This document shows, piece after piece, positions 34,946 through 46,008 of a stretch of 64,000 nucleotides of DNA; within the stretch, counting starts at the first letter, position 1, and each line of letters opens with the position of its first letter. The notes beneath the pieces were generated by a model, which was not told where the DNA came from, made no database searches, and was given only the letters and a program-made list of their open reading frames with translations. Source of the stretch: Mesostigma viride (lineage: Eukaryota > Streptophyta > Mesostigmatophyceae > Mesostigmatales > Mesostigmataceae); the NCBI GenBank assembly GCA_009746045.1, contig RPFO01000244.1, positions 62,001 through 126,000 on the forward strand. The letters are read 5' to 3'. The translations under genes were made by a program, and so were the position numbers.

Positions 34946-36973
34946 TCAAGTGCCAACTTATATTTTATGGATCATACCAATGCCCATCACGGCCTGTGTG
35001 CCAGCCCGGCCCACTGATTGGATTAGCCTTGATACGTGGGCCCAGTATCCCGGCGGCCGAACTAGAGAAGGTCGCAACCACCCCTTGACTACGGCATGGT
35101 CAGATTGTCAACTGCAGCGTGATCCAGCATGATTGATTGGATTACAAAACATATTTTTCCATCACGGTGACACATAGTAGCCTCCGCTACAACGTGGGGG
35201 TCACAAAACAGGGCTCATGGCTGTTGCTTACATAGGCTATCTGCGTTAGTGCGATTACAGATCGCACATCCTCCTTAGACAAGTGTCTGCTCGTCAGCAC
35301 AAACAATGCGCGAAATCTAACCTTTCGCTACGTAACGTCGGCGATGCCTCGGGAAGGGAGATAACCAGCACACTATGCCTGGAGTCGCAAGGGGGATCGC
35401 TAGAACTGGCTACGGGACCAAGAGAATCTAGACGGGTTGCCTCAGTCACTCCAGCCGCGTTACATTTGCCGAAGTAGTTCTTGTGAAGGTTAAAATATTC
35501 GTCACAATGTTAACCCATAACCCTTGAATTACGCCGCAAATGTCATTATAAAATAAGTCGACGAAACAAGTTTTTTATGCCGTACTCGGCGTGAGGACTC
35601 AGTCGCCGGAATTCATGCAAGTAAACCCACGGTTTCCGACCCATCGGTTTCCATAGAACTGCCAACTGTAAAAGCGGCTACCATGTAGGCATGTTTCGTT
35701 AGGTTCCTACATGATAGTACGCATTCTCGCCACATCAGGCCTCGTGCCGTGCTGTTGTATCATTCATTGTGTTGGTAAAGACTGCTGGCCGGCAGTACTG
35801 GTTTATGTACTCCTGCATGTACAAGTATGTACGTCACTAAAGAGCCTTAGTGCGTTCGTACGTACGCCCACCCCGCCATTCCTCACGAAGATTCAAGGCT
35901 TGCATTTTTACAGTCGACATTAGGAAAAAAATTACGCTCGATGCTACCACGAACTTCACGATACAGCAATTTGTGGCTCGCGGGTCTCGTTGCACGTTGA
36001 TGTGTCGTTCTCTCGGGTGCAAACTGCTGCTGACGAGTGACGATGCTGCTGCGGGGGCCCTCGCCCTGATGACACCGCAGCCACGTGGCACGCGCTGTGC
36101 TGTGGCCCTTCAAATTTGCAATTGAATCGGACACGCTGCGTCATTTGTCATCTTCCCAGGATCTTACCCTCAAATCTCAATTCACAGCTTGAAACATACC
36201 GCAAGCGCGCGTTTCCCGCCTATCCGCGTGAAGGGTGCTATTTTATCGAGAGATTTCGGAGACTTGTGCCCTTCCATTGCGCTTTACGGTAGAACATGTG
36301 CGCGGAGAGCAAACGGTTATGAAGGTGATAGGTAATAACTGACAACGTCCACCAAACCATTAAGCGCTCTGAACAGGCTCTGAACTTTGAAGAGTCTGCG
36401 CTTTGAACTTTGAAGAGCTTGGAAGGGGGCTGCGCCAGGGCTGAGCTAGTCTTTCTGCACTTCTAGGGTAGGGAATCTGCGCCTAACGCTACGGTGGTCT
36501 ACGAAGGCGGCCGTTTTCACTTTGTAACCGTATTTATAACCGTAGGGCAATCGAAGGGCAAAAGTCTCCGGAATCTGTCGAATATTCACAGGACCAAGAC
36601 TGGTCCATCCTTCCCCAAACGCGAAACCTTGAAACACACAGCACCGAGCCCAGCGAGCCGTGCCTGAAATGCCTTGCGGCTTGCAGTCACGTAACACTGG
36701 GCCCAAGGCATTCGGCCTGGCCGCTGCCCACCCGACATCAGGGCCGGGCTTCCGGTAATACATTATCATTATTTAGTCAAACCATTCAATTATTTTTTAA
36801 ATTCTAGGCGGCAGATGACCCAGAGACGTCGTAGGGTATTAGTCACGGCCATCGTTACCCCCGATAATCTTTGTGGCCCTGCCGACTAACGTTTTAAAGA
36901 AACACCTCAATATGAATAACAGTATGGATAGGAAGAAGTAGCACACAATTACGTAAGTGAAACTATTGCCACA
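34946..36973. other. Region without a recognised gene upstream of the transporter gene
   Basis: Several short overlapping frames exist on both strands, none with recognisable motifs. A short GAACTTTGAAGAG duplication is at 36382-36418. The last few hundred bases should contain the promoter of the gene at 36974, but I see no clear TATA box. Confidence 0.45.
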
Positions 36974-39900
36974 ATGGCATCTTCCTGCAGTCTTTTGGCA
37001 AGTTTGCCGGGAATGGCAGCGTTGAAAAAGGTTTCCAACCAGCGTTTGCCTGGCCGTGCACGGTGCGGGCAGCCGCCCAGAAGACGAACTAGGCGAGCTG
37101 TCGTCATGAGTGTCTCTGAACCCTTGCTGCCACGCCCGACGAAATTTGCCAGGAGCACTCATTTAACCACGAAGGTCTCTCTCACTGATATCGATATCGT
37201 CCCTCTCATCGACTTGGCGGAAGGCCTTGCGGAAGTAGTCGCTTACGTGCCGGCGGTGGAGGTCAAAGACGTGGCGAATCTAGAAGCCTTGTACGCGATC
37301 GAGCCCGACATATCCCTTACTCTGGCGGTATTAGAGGAGGCGGCAGTCAGCGACACATTTATGGATGCCAGCGGCCAGGCTAGCTCCCTGCCTAGCTGGC
37401 TGGTAGCCCTGCTGCCGTCGTGGGTGACGTCGCTGACCGTCTCTGACCACGTCAAGGGAATCTTGCTGCTTGTAAGTGCACGGACTAAGAACTGCGGTCG
37501 GAGTCTCGGTCAAACTATATTAGTAGTAGCAAGTGTTTTTGCCACTAAATAAATTTCCTGCTGTCGAATGCGTGAGAATATGCCTTTTCATTTGATTATT
37601 TATTGATAAAGATTAAGACTATCATCATAATTTAGGTATGTCATCAGAGCTTTGAATGTGAAGTCAGCCTGCAGGCTTGCTGCATCTGTGTACAAGCAAG
37701 CTGGTGGTGTCTGTTTTGTGCTATTTGGGGGGGGATGTCGTATCTCCCCTTGTTTTGGCAGTATAAGTTTGGTGGCACATTGTTTCCCTTTGTTGTGCTA
37801 CTTCGGGGGTGTGATGGCACTCCGTCAACCTGACTAGTTTTTGGTCACTATTTCACGCTTCTATACTCCTGGCAGATTCCCCCCGGCCCACGCATCCTTG
37901 GATAGTCTAATAATGTACTACTAAAGAATATAGATTCAATTATAGTAAATATGTGCACTTGAAAGCATGTAATTTTAACTCAATTTGCGATTCCTCCCTC
38001 CCTTTTCATTGCGTCCCCCTAAGCCCCCTACACCTGTTATCTGCACCGACTGTTGCATTCACCCACATAACAGGACAGGTCCTCCTTCCCTCCCTCCCCC
38101 CCCCTCCCCCCCGGCCTCCCTTCTCCCGAAAACCCATCCACTCTCATCCCCTTCCACCCACCACCCTGCTACTGCATCAAACATCCCCACAACCGGCAAA
38201 TCCTCCGTTTCTCTTCCCCCTGCCTCCCTTCCACCCCTTATCTCCTTCCACTCACCTCCCACGATCACCCAGACCTCATCTAGGAATGGGGATGGCGAAG
38301 CTACCACTCTGCAAGGCAAACCTTTTTACATATTAACCACATCACTTGTTTTGAAGCCGAATCTATTTTTATCACAACCAGCAACCTTTCATCCCACCCT
38401 CTAGCCCCTCCTTTTTCTTTCCACCCACCACCATGCTAATGCGTCAAACAACCAAAAAACATGCAACTCCTCCCTTTTTCTTCCCCTTCTTCCTGCCCCC
38501 CGCCCCCCTTTCCTTACACACACACACACACATCGCCATCACCAGAACATCATGACGGCGCTGCTGGGCTCCAACATCGCAGTCGTGAAGGCGGTGCAGG
38601 AGGAAGGGACCCTGGACCCCGCTCTGTTCCTGGCGGGACGGTTCCTGGTGGCTGCCGCCGCCTTTTCCCCCTCATTCCGTGACGTCATCGGCAACAACGT
38701 GGCCATCGCGGCAGGCGTGGAGCTGGGCGTTTGGTCCACCCTCGCTTACGTCACCCAGTCGCTCGCGCTGATGTCATCGGACGCATCGTCAGTATCCTTC
38801 CTGAGCACGCTCACGGTGGGTGCCGCTTTGCGCATAGCTCGCTCACGGTGGGGGAGGCGGCTGGGAGAGGAAACACAGTGAATGAGGCACGCGTGGTGCT
38901 CGCGACTAGAACGTGGTCTTTGTAGGGCGTCCGATGTGTTAGAATGTTAGTGGTGGCGCTACACCTAGCAGCACCTCACGGTGGGTGAGGCGTGCAATGG
39001 CTTCTTCCATCTGGCTTTTTCGTTGTTGTTTCGTTTTTCCTCAGCTTGAATTTGTTGGCCGGTGCGTGGCGCTTGACCAGCAGGTGGTGGATGTGTTATT
39101 GTAACGGATTCTGTGGTATGGGCGCTGCCAGATCTGCCAGAGCTTACTGTGTACCTTGGCTCATGGTGTGATGGGTCCATCATCCATCATAGCTCGGGGT
39201 GGAGATGCTGAGTCGGAGGGCTGGGATACGGGGCTGCACATCCTGTTCATTTACAGCTGTACACTACTGAAATTTTGGCATGTTTGATATGCCCGGGCTG
39301 ATGGAGAAACCACACTCTACAATGCATCCAGGAAGATCAAACGGTTTTATTAAATAATGGACGATGTTGACTTAGAGGGCGTGGAATAGGAGGGCAGAGC
39401 TGCTGGTCTTTCCTTCCCCAAGACCTGCTGTGCCATTCCTAAAGCCTTTGGTTATGCCTGTCCCCTGTCTCTCAATCGTTACTTGTCCTGTTCGCTATCT
39501 CCCTGTCCCTCCATGCAATCGCTCCCTTTGCCTGCGGTTCCGCTTACAGCACTGTAGATAGCAGCTGATGTGAACATGCAGAAAACTTTGGCAATCGCTC
39601 CCTTTCCCCCTCCCCAATGTAACCTCCCCTCCGTCAGTGAACACAGCAAGTGTGCGGATTCGCCCTCACCAATGGCATTAGAGGATGCAACCTACGTGCC
39701 CTCCCCACACGTGCTTCCGGCCCTACCCACCAATACAACCCACCTCCCCTGATCCCCCTGCAAGTCCCATCTTTGGGCCCCCAACTTAACGCCCGACCCA
39801 CCAATCCCAACCCACCAACCCCAACCCACCAACCCCAACCCTGCCCTTCAGGTCATCACGGTGCCCCTGCTTGCCACCCTGTGCGGCTCCCGGCTACCCA

Positions 39901-42900
39901 GGGGTACTTGGCCTGCGTGCTGTCTGGCCTTGTTCGGCATCTACCTCCTCGAGGTGGGCTCGGGGGCGGCGGGGGACGGGGCTGCGTCTCTAAGTGCAGC
40001 AGCATCCGTCAGCGCTGTGGCAGAGCTCGCTAGCTCAGCGCCGTCGTCGCTGGGCGACGTGGCGGGGTCGCTCTCCCCCTGGTCGTGGCTGCTGAGCAAC
40101 CCTGCCAGGGTGGGCGACGCATGGGCAATCCTCTCGGCTCTCGTGTTCGCGGTGCAGGTGAGTGTGCCCACCTGGTTGTCTATGCGCTCCATTGTGGCTG
40201 TATTTACATCAAGTTGTGGCTATCGTGGCTGCCCCCTCGGTGCTCATGTTGTAGGTGCAGGTGAGAATGAGGTGTTGCTGCATTCATGTCTGTAAGCATA
40301 TGGGCGCCTCATGGATACATATGTGCTACAGATACTCCCAACGGAGTTATGTTCCTAATTAATTAATTAATGGATACCTGCGGCCTTTCTGGGTGCCTCA
40401 TGGATAGCTGAGTGACACGTGTTTGTGGTGCATGTGAGAAATGAAGTCTAGTGTATTCATTTACCACTAAATAAGTACACACATTTATAGATATGCTACG
40501 GCGAGTACTATGGCGACACGCTTCCCACTCTATTCATCTCCATCATCCTGAACGAATGCTACCGAGTACCCAGCCATAGTTTTGACGCACAATGCCACAC
40601 ATATCCAATTCTCTCCATCATTCTGGACTCTAGTTTCTCGCTCGCTCCATGTCCTTCCCTGTCCCCCGCAACGAGTCGTCAAACGGAGATAAGATCATGG
40701 CAGGCTTAAGCTACCATGGTCTGGATGTGAATGCCAACCCACCGCCACCCACCTTCCAACCTCAGCTCCTGCGCGTGCAGCAACTTTCCCCACATCGATG
40801 CTGCCATAGTGGAGTGCTCAGTTCCCAAAGCTGGCACATATTCCAACCCCAAAGCTGGCACATACTCCAACCGCAAAGCTGGCACGTAATAGTGGAATAA
40901 TAGCATAGTAGAATTTTCCAATCCCGTGTCAACCCACCCCCAAACCCTGCTCCCCACCCCCACCCCCACCCCCAGTTGGTACGCGTTGAGCACCTCTCCC
41001 AGCACCGCATCTCTGATGACATAACATGTCGGTCCTATCTCCCCTCTCGTTTCTCTCCCCCGCCCTTTCCCCCCTCTCTTTCCACAATCTGCTGCGCACT
41101 TATCCCCTCACCGGTGCTGACATAAGGAATAAATCTTTTTTTGGAATATCGTTCCTGTCGCATGTCAACTCCCCTTGCCCCAGTTGCTACGGGTCGAGCA
41201 CTTCTCCCACCACAGCCTCAAATCAGCCGACACGCGGCCCATGCTTGCTGTTCAGCTCGTCACCGTGGCGGCCGCGAGCTGTGCGCTTGTTGCCTACAAG
41301 CACTGCACAGGGACCCTGGAGCTGCCGCCCCGCGCGGCCGAGTGGCTCGCGCAGCTGGCGGCCGGGGGGGCGCCAGCTGGCGCGCCGTCGATGGCCGAGA
41401 TCACGGCGGCCGGGATGGCGGCGATGGTGGCGGGGACGGGGTCGGACATGATGGCGTCGGGGGGAAACGATGGGGCCTCTTTGGCTTCCATGGGGGGGTC
41501 CATAGGGGTGGGCCAGGACGCGGCGGTCCAGGGACTAATCCAGTGGCTGCGGCCGCAAGCGTGGGCGGATCTGGGCGAGCTGGCGCAGTCGTTGGGGGTG
41601 GTCCCCATCCTGTACACCGGGTTAATCTCGACGGCGCTGATGCTGTGGTGCGAGGTGCGTGGGGGCTTAAGCAGTGCGGGCTTTAGCCTGATGCTGCGGA
41701 TCGGAGAATGGGAGGATGGCGGAGTGGGAGTGGGTAGCGCTATGTCCCCAGGAGGCAACCACCCAGTGGCTAGGTTTGGAACCAAGGGAGAGAGGTGGGC
41801 CTGCGCTTTTGGGGTGCTCTTACAGGTTGCCTCCTTCCCCCCTTGTTTATTCCCCTCTGCTTTCTTCCCACCTGCCGTGGCATTGCACTGGGTCAAAGCG
41901 TCCGAGGCGGCACTCATCTACGCGCACAACCCTTCCCTTGGCCTCCTCGTACCCACGCAGACGATGGCCTTGCGCTGGGTCAACGCGTCCGAGGCGGCGC
42001 TCATCTACGCGCTGGACCCGGTGTGGGGCGCGGGGATGGCGTACGTGTTCCTGGGGGAGCGATGGGGAACCCTGGGCTGGTGGGGTGCGGCCCTGATCAT
42101 CGGTGGGTCAAAACGCGGGGTGGGGTGGGATAGGATGGGATAGGATAGGATAGGATAGGATAGGATAGGATAGGATAGGATAGGATAGGATAGGATAGGA
42201 TAGGATAGGATAGGATAGGATAGGATAGGATAGGATAGGATAGGATAGGATAGGATAGGATAGGATAGGATAGGGTAGGGTAGGGTAGGGTAGGGTAGGG
42301 TAGGGTAGGGTAGGGTAGGGTAGGGTAGGGTAGGGTAGGGTAGGGTAGGGTAGGGTAGGGTAGGGTAGGGTAGGGTAGGGTGGGGTGGGGTGGGGTGGGG
42401 TGGGGTGGGGTGGGGTGGGGTGGGGTGGGGTGGGGTGGGGTGGGGTGGGGTGGGGTGGGGTGGGGTGGGGTGGGGTGGGGTGGGGTGGGGTGGGGTGGGG
42501 TGGGGTGGGGTGGGGTGGGGTAGGGTAGGGTAGGGTAGGGTAGGGTAGGGTAGGGTAGGGTAGGGTAGGGTAGGGTAGGGTAGGGTAGGGTAGGGTAGGG
42601 TAGGGTAGGGTAGGCCCAGGCGGTCGGGCAAGGTGACCCTGATAGCATCTAGCAAGCAGGGCTGCTCGCTTGATGTTTGCCATGTTCCTTGACTTTGGGT
42701 GGCAAATGCTGCTTGTCAACCGCGCCTCAACTTCCATTTCAAGATCTTCTTGTAAAATGCGCCGCGCCTTCTATGCTGTCTAGGTTGTTAGGACACGTAA
42801 AAAATGAGGGAGGCACTAGATCCAATGTGTGCTTCTTTCTACAGACATTCTTGATTATTGCTTGCATTGGGTATTGTGGCAGCCACAGCAGGTCCGCTTC

Positions 42901-43351
42901 GGTTTCTTATCTACAATCGCCACATGGAACTCACCATGTGGTGCACTTGCCAATTCTCCAGATTGCCTAATCCCCAAGCATGCTTGTTGCGTCCGTAAAA
43001 CTTACCTGCCAAAGCTAAAGCCTCTGCAAATAATCCCTAATTTCACCAGATTGCCCGGTATGCCGGCTGCATTGCTGGCGGGGAGTAAGCCTACACGCTA
43101 AGTTAGGTCAGGAGTCATTTGCTGGCTTGCTCAACTTGCCCCCTTCTTTGTGACAAGTTTTCTGCGTGCCTACAATAGCTGACTGCTTTTTTCCTGGTTG
43201 GCAACGTTTTCGCAATCCACCCCCCTGCTTTAACCCCCCGCCCTGTCCGTTGCTCCCTTATCCTCCCCTTCCCTTCGCTGATCTTGCAGGCGCCAGCATT
43301 TTGCCGCAACTCTTCCGCAATGATGACGACGAGGTGGAGTCCACGGCTTGA
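36974..43351 (+). CDS. Plastid-targeted EamA/DMT-family transporter, six exons
   Basis: Exons: 36974-37471, 38546-38815, 39852-40157, 41184-41654, 41961-42102, 43290-43351. All introns are GT-AG and phases agree (0,0,0,0,1), giving about 581 aa. Exon 1 starts MASSCSLLASLPG with an Arg-rich, acid-poor chloroplast transit peptide and a less conserved region. It ends VKGILLL, which joins to exon 2 NIMTALLGSNIAVVK, the first EamA helix. AGRFLVAAAAF, AGVELGVWSTLAYVTQSLAL and SFLSTLT-VITVPLL are family hallmarks. Exon 4 begins LLRVEHFSHHS and ends ILYTGLISTALMLWCE, followed by ALRWVNASEAALIYALDPVWGAGMAYVFLGERWG and ALIIGGASILPQL. About ten membrane helices in two EamA repeats are expected. Substrate is unknown. 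Exon 4 has a Met/Gly-rich insert between helices, making it longer than usual (about 400-480 aa). Confidence 0.85.
37472..38545 (+). other. Intron 1 of the transporter gene
   Basis: The donor is GTAAGT and the acceptor CACCAG. The 3' half is C/T-rich and contains an approximately 68-bp duplication (38156-38223 and 38423-38490, both starting TTCCACCCACCACC.TGCTA). A CACACACACA run precedes the acceptor. Confidence 0.8.
38816..39851 (+). other. Intron 2 of the transporter gene
   Basis: The donor is GTGGGT and the acceptor CTTCAG. Copies of the exon-2 end plus donor (CTCACGGTGGG) recur at 38843-38853 and 38975-38985. The tract before the acceptor is (CCCACCAAC)n. Confidence 0.8.
40158..41183 (+). 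other. Intron 3 of the transporter gene, with exon echoes and a LINE tail
   Basis: The donor is GTGAGT and the acceptor CCCCAG. It holds two partial copies of the start of exon 4 (40766-40800 and 40976-41012), two echoes of the exon-3 donor (40253-40267 and 40425-40438) and a 5'-truncated LINE 3' tail with (TTAA)n at 40324-40371. Confidence 0.8.
41655..41960 (+). other. Intron 4 of the transporter gene, with an exon-5 echo
   Basis: The donor is GTGCGT and the acceptor ACGCAG. Positions 41877-41932 match 41964-42019 of exon 5 at about 48 of 56 bases but lack an AG just before them. Confidence 0.8.
42103..43289 (+). other. Intron 5 of the transporter gene, with pentanucleotide array
   Basis: The donor is GTGGGT and the acceptor TTGCAG. 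The first 500 bp are mostly the (TAGGA)/(TAGGG)/(TGGGG) array. The remainder is AT-rich with a C/T-rich tract before the acceptor. Confidence 0.8.
42122..42613. repeat. Pentanucleotide array TAGGA-TAGGG-TGGGG-TAGGG
   Basis: Four homogeneous blocks: TAGGA (to about 42272), TAGGG (to about 42378), TGGGG (to about 42518) and TAGGG again (to 42613). It lies in intron 5 and is not a telomere array. Confidence 0.95.
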
Positions 43352-43795
43352 TCATGCTGGCCAGCCGGCTATGAAGTGTGACACTGACCCATAAATTGCC
43401 CCTGTATATGAATCGGAGACAACCAGCGCATGCTGCACGTGTCCATGGGCAAGGGATCGGCTGCCAAGCGCACCCTGGCGGCTTTACGCGAGGCACATAC
43501 ATGTGCATGGGGCATGCACTTTCGAAGACTTGTATTGCATCCGTGTGTATCAAGACCACTGTGCGAGGATGGCGTTTGCAGCATCCTGAAAGCTGCTAAT
43601 GCTGGAGCGAGCTGAAGGTTTCTTAGTGGGGTAGGTACTAAATCCACAAGAGGTGGTAATGGTGGAGGGGGGGGGGCAATATGCGATGGGGAGCGGCATC
43701 TATCCAAGCGTGGTGGCAGATCGTGGAAATGCGACAAACACATGCACCAGGGGTGCTTCCATGTTCCCATTGTGAGGGCCCCTACTGACATGGAG
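43352..43795. other. 3' flank of the transporter gene
   Basis: No gene seen. A G-run and GGTGGT repeats occur near 43650-43680. An AATAAA lies at about 43817, inside the tandem duplication that follows, and could serve as a distal polyadenylation signal. Confidence 0.4.
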
Positions 43796-44415
43796 CAAGG
43801 TGCCTAATCCTTTCAATAAAGCGTGCTACTGCCGCTGAGGCAGGAAGCACGCAGAGGTAGTATACTTGGTAGTAAATACTAGTATACTGGGTGGTAAACA
43901 CTAGGCGTTCCTGCTGTTGGGCATTGAGGAATTCCTGGGGCCTTGATAAGGGGCCATTGCAAGCATGCGATGGCCATGGCAGGAACAGGAGATTGCGGGC
44001 ATCCTGCAGCGCGCGGCGGGTTGGGGTAGGTTGTTTTTTAAGGACCACGCCTACTCGGGCCCGGGCAACATGGCAGCGTGCAGCTTGGGGTAACAAGCAT
44101 TTGTAGGCACTATACAAGGTGCCTAATCCTTTCAATAAAGCGTGCTACTGCCGCTGAGGCAGAGAGCACGCAGAGGTAGTATACTTGGTAGTAAATACAA
44201 GGCGTCGGGATGGGAGTTCCTGCTGTAGGGCTTGAGGAATTCCTGGGGCCTTGAGAAGGGGCCATTGCAAGCATGCAATGGCCATGGCAGGAACAGAAGA
44301 TTGCGGCATCCTGCAGCGTGTGGCGGGTTGGGGTAGGTTGGAGGACAACGCCTAATTGGGCCTTGGGCCACATGGCAGCGCGCAGCTTGGGGTAACAAGC
44401 AATTGTAGGCACTAA
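43796..44415. repeat. Tandem duplication, about 300-310-bp unit
   Basis: Copies at 43796-44111 and 44117-44415 share TGCCTAATCCTTTCAATAAAGCGTGCTACTGCCGCTGAGGCAG, GGTAGTATACTTGGTAGTAAATA, GGCCATTGCAAGCATGC and TGCAGC...GGGTTGGGGTAGGTTG. The first copy has an extra TAGTATACTGGGTGGTAAACA duplication. No protein is implied. Confidence 0.85.
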
Positions 44416-44661
44416 ACACCATGTTCATCATAGTCTTGTAGTTTAGCAAACGATGCTTTCTAGGGTACCGTAGTAGTGTAAGTAGTCCTTGAATAAAGTG
44501 AACGTAACCCTTGAACATAGTAGGTTGTCTCATTGATAGTAGGTTGTCTCCTTGATATTAAACACAGTGGTGGGATGTCAGCTAATGTTGCCCTGGTATG
44601 GGCACCATTGTCAGTAAGCTATCTGACCAACAAGTGTATCCAGTAGGGCTCCGCCCCTAAT

Positions 44662-45740
44662 GAATAAAAAAGTCGCTTTTTTGCGAGACGTGAGACGTCC
44701 TAAATTCGACCCCTGCATCTTTTTCTACTATTCTCATCGACCAATTTTACCCCGACTAGGTTGTCGCCGGTTCTCAAATTGTCAAATTGTCCAAAATGTC
44801 ACTTCATTCACGCCGGCGGACTACCTACGGACTAGGTACCTGCGGAGTTGAAAAGGAGTCGCTGGGCTTCAAGTTCTGTAACTTACCAAACTCGCCGCGT
44901 ATTCTGATTTGGCACGCCGCAAAGGTGAAAACCATTTGCGTTCAGTGCCGGTCCGCGGAAAACGCGGAAAAACGCGATCTGCAAATGAATCCAGGCCGGA
45001 ATCGAACTGGGGACCTCTCGCACCAATTTTGCTGACTACAGGACGGACGTCTCCGGATCCTAGGGCATCGCCAACTGACACCTACAGTCATCCGCAAAAG
45101 TTCTCCTTTCCGGGGAGTGATGCAAGCCTTTCGGATTTGGTACTAGATAAATCATTCGAGATCTGTGTGTAGGAGTACTACATGCACACGTGTCTGCACT
45201 CGAGACTTGTTCAGTCTCGAACCGTGAGACGGACAGTCTCGCCGCGTATAGCCGCCGCGCCTTTTTATACTTCTTTTGGCACATGGCTTGCGTTGGGTTC
45301 ATCGACGAGCATCGACGGTGCAATCCGACGGCGGAGCCATAAGTTCGCCACAGCACAGCGCGACGCAATTGCTCTTTTCCATGTACTACGTGAGACGCAA
45401 AGTCCGCAACGCTGACCGGAAATTCCCTTATAGGTACTCATTTCCGCCACCCTTGACATGTTGTCGTACAATACTACAAATTCACGCCAATAGAAACTCG
45501 CGTCCGAACATATAGATTCTCCCGATTTCTGGCCTGCGCTGGTTGTCTCCTTGATGTATCTCGTGCATGCCTCTTATTTAATTTCAAGGTAACTCTTAAT
45601 TAATCTCGGCCCCCGCCCTCCGACAATTTGACAATTTGACAAAAAGAGCCAATTTTAGTTATTTTACCCCGACTGGCTCGAGGCGTATTTTTCTCGATTC
45701 TCGTTTTCAGGATTAAATAAAAAAAGTGGCTTTTCATTTA
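44662..45740. mobile_element. Candidate 1.1-kb element with imperfect inverted ends
   Basis: TCAAATTGTCAAATTGTC at 44777-44794 is matched in inverse at 45623-45640. Outer AAAAGTCGCTTTTTT-like (44666) and AAAAGTGGCTTTTC (45721) segments are also present, as is ACCCCGACT.GG on both sides. The interior has no convincing ORF. Boundaries and target duplication are uncertain. Confidence 0.3.
44999..45060 (-). other. tRNA-like/pol III promoter-like segment
   Basis: On the minus strand TAGTCAGCAAAATTGG resembles an A box and AGTTCGATTCC a B box (consensus GGTTCGANTCC), only about a dozen bases apart. GGATCCG at 45058 and TGGATTC at 44994 can pair as a 7-bp acceptor-like stem with wobbles. There is no proper anticodon arm, so this is at most a tRNA-derived relic. 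Confidence 0.2.
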
Positions 45741-45817
45741 AATAATAAGTTACACAGCCATATTTTAAGTCACCCAGGTAAAGCTTTCGTGCTGAAGGCG
45801 TATGTCTCATCAATTAA

Positions 45818-45960
45818 TTAATTATCAACATCACTCCGTTGGGAGTCAATGTAGCACATATCCCTGAGAAGGGGCATATGGCTTTTAATACATCCTAGGC
45901 TACTTCATGCAAGGGTGGGAATGTAAGCTACCCGTGCTCTAGTTGCACCAGGGCACCCGC
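45818..45960 (-). mobile_element. LINE 3' tail, minus orientation
   Basis: ATTAATTAATTATCAACATCACTCCGTTGGGAG is the complement of the LINE hairpin terminus plus TTAA-type microsatellite. The sequence onward to about 45960 is the complement of the region seen at 23960-24085 (TGTAGCACATAT, GGCATATGGCTTTTAATAC). Confidence 0.7.
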
Positions 45961-46008
45961 ACCACCATGCTGTCTCAGGTTCAACCCGCCTAAGGGGGGG
46001 ATCCTGGC

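Noticed and set aside
34231-35132. Long His-Ser-Ile-Pro-Phe and Trp-Asn-Gly-Met-Glu repeat proteins
   Set aside because: Translations of the ATTCC/ACTCC array in all frames, with no supporting flanking coding sequence.
36446-36769. 107-aa minus-strand frame upstream of the transporter gene
   Set aside because: Protein-like in parts but with no motif, context or splice evidence. Not strong enough to list as a gene.
38059-38319. Minus-strand frame in transporter intron 1
   Set aside because: Low-complexity complement of a C/T-rich intron region.
41294-41917. 207-aa minus-strand frame opposite exon 4 of the transporter
   Set aside because: Antisense shadow of the GC-rich exon. The plus strand has conserved EamA motifs and matching splice phases.
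42005-42737. Tyr-Pro-Thr-Leu-Pro repeat proteins on the minus strand; telomere interpretation of TAGGG
   Set aside because: The array lies within an intron of the transporter gene. The unit is a pentamer that changes to TAGGA and TGGGG, which is not a telomeric heptamer or octamer.
44994-45064. Functional tRNA gene
   Set aside because: A- and B-like boxes are too close and there is no anticodon stem-loop. Kept only as a weak relic.
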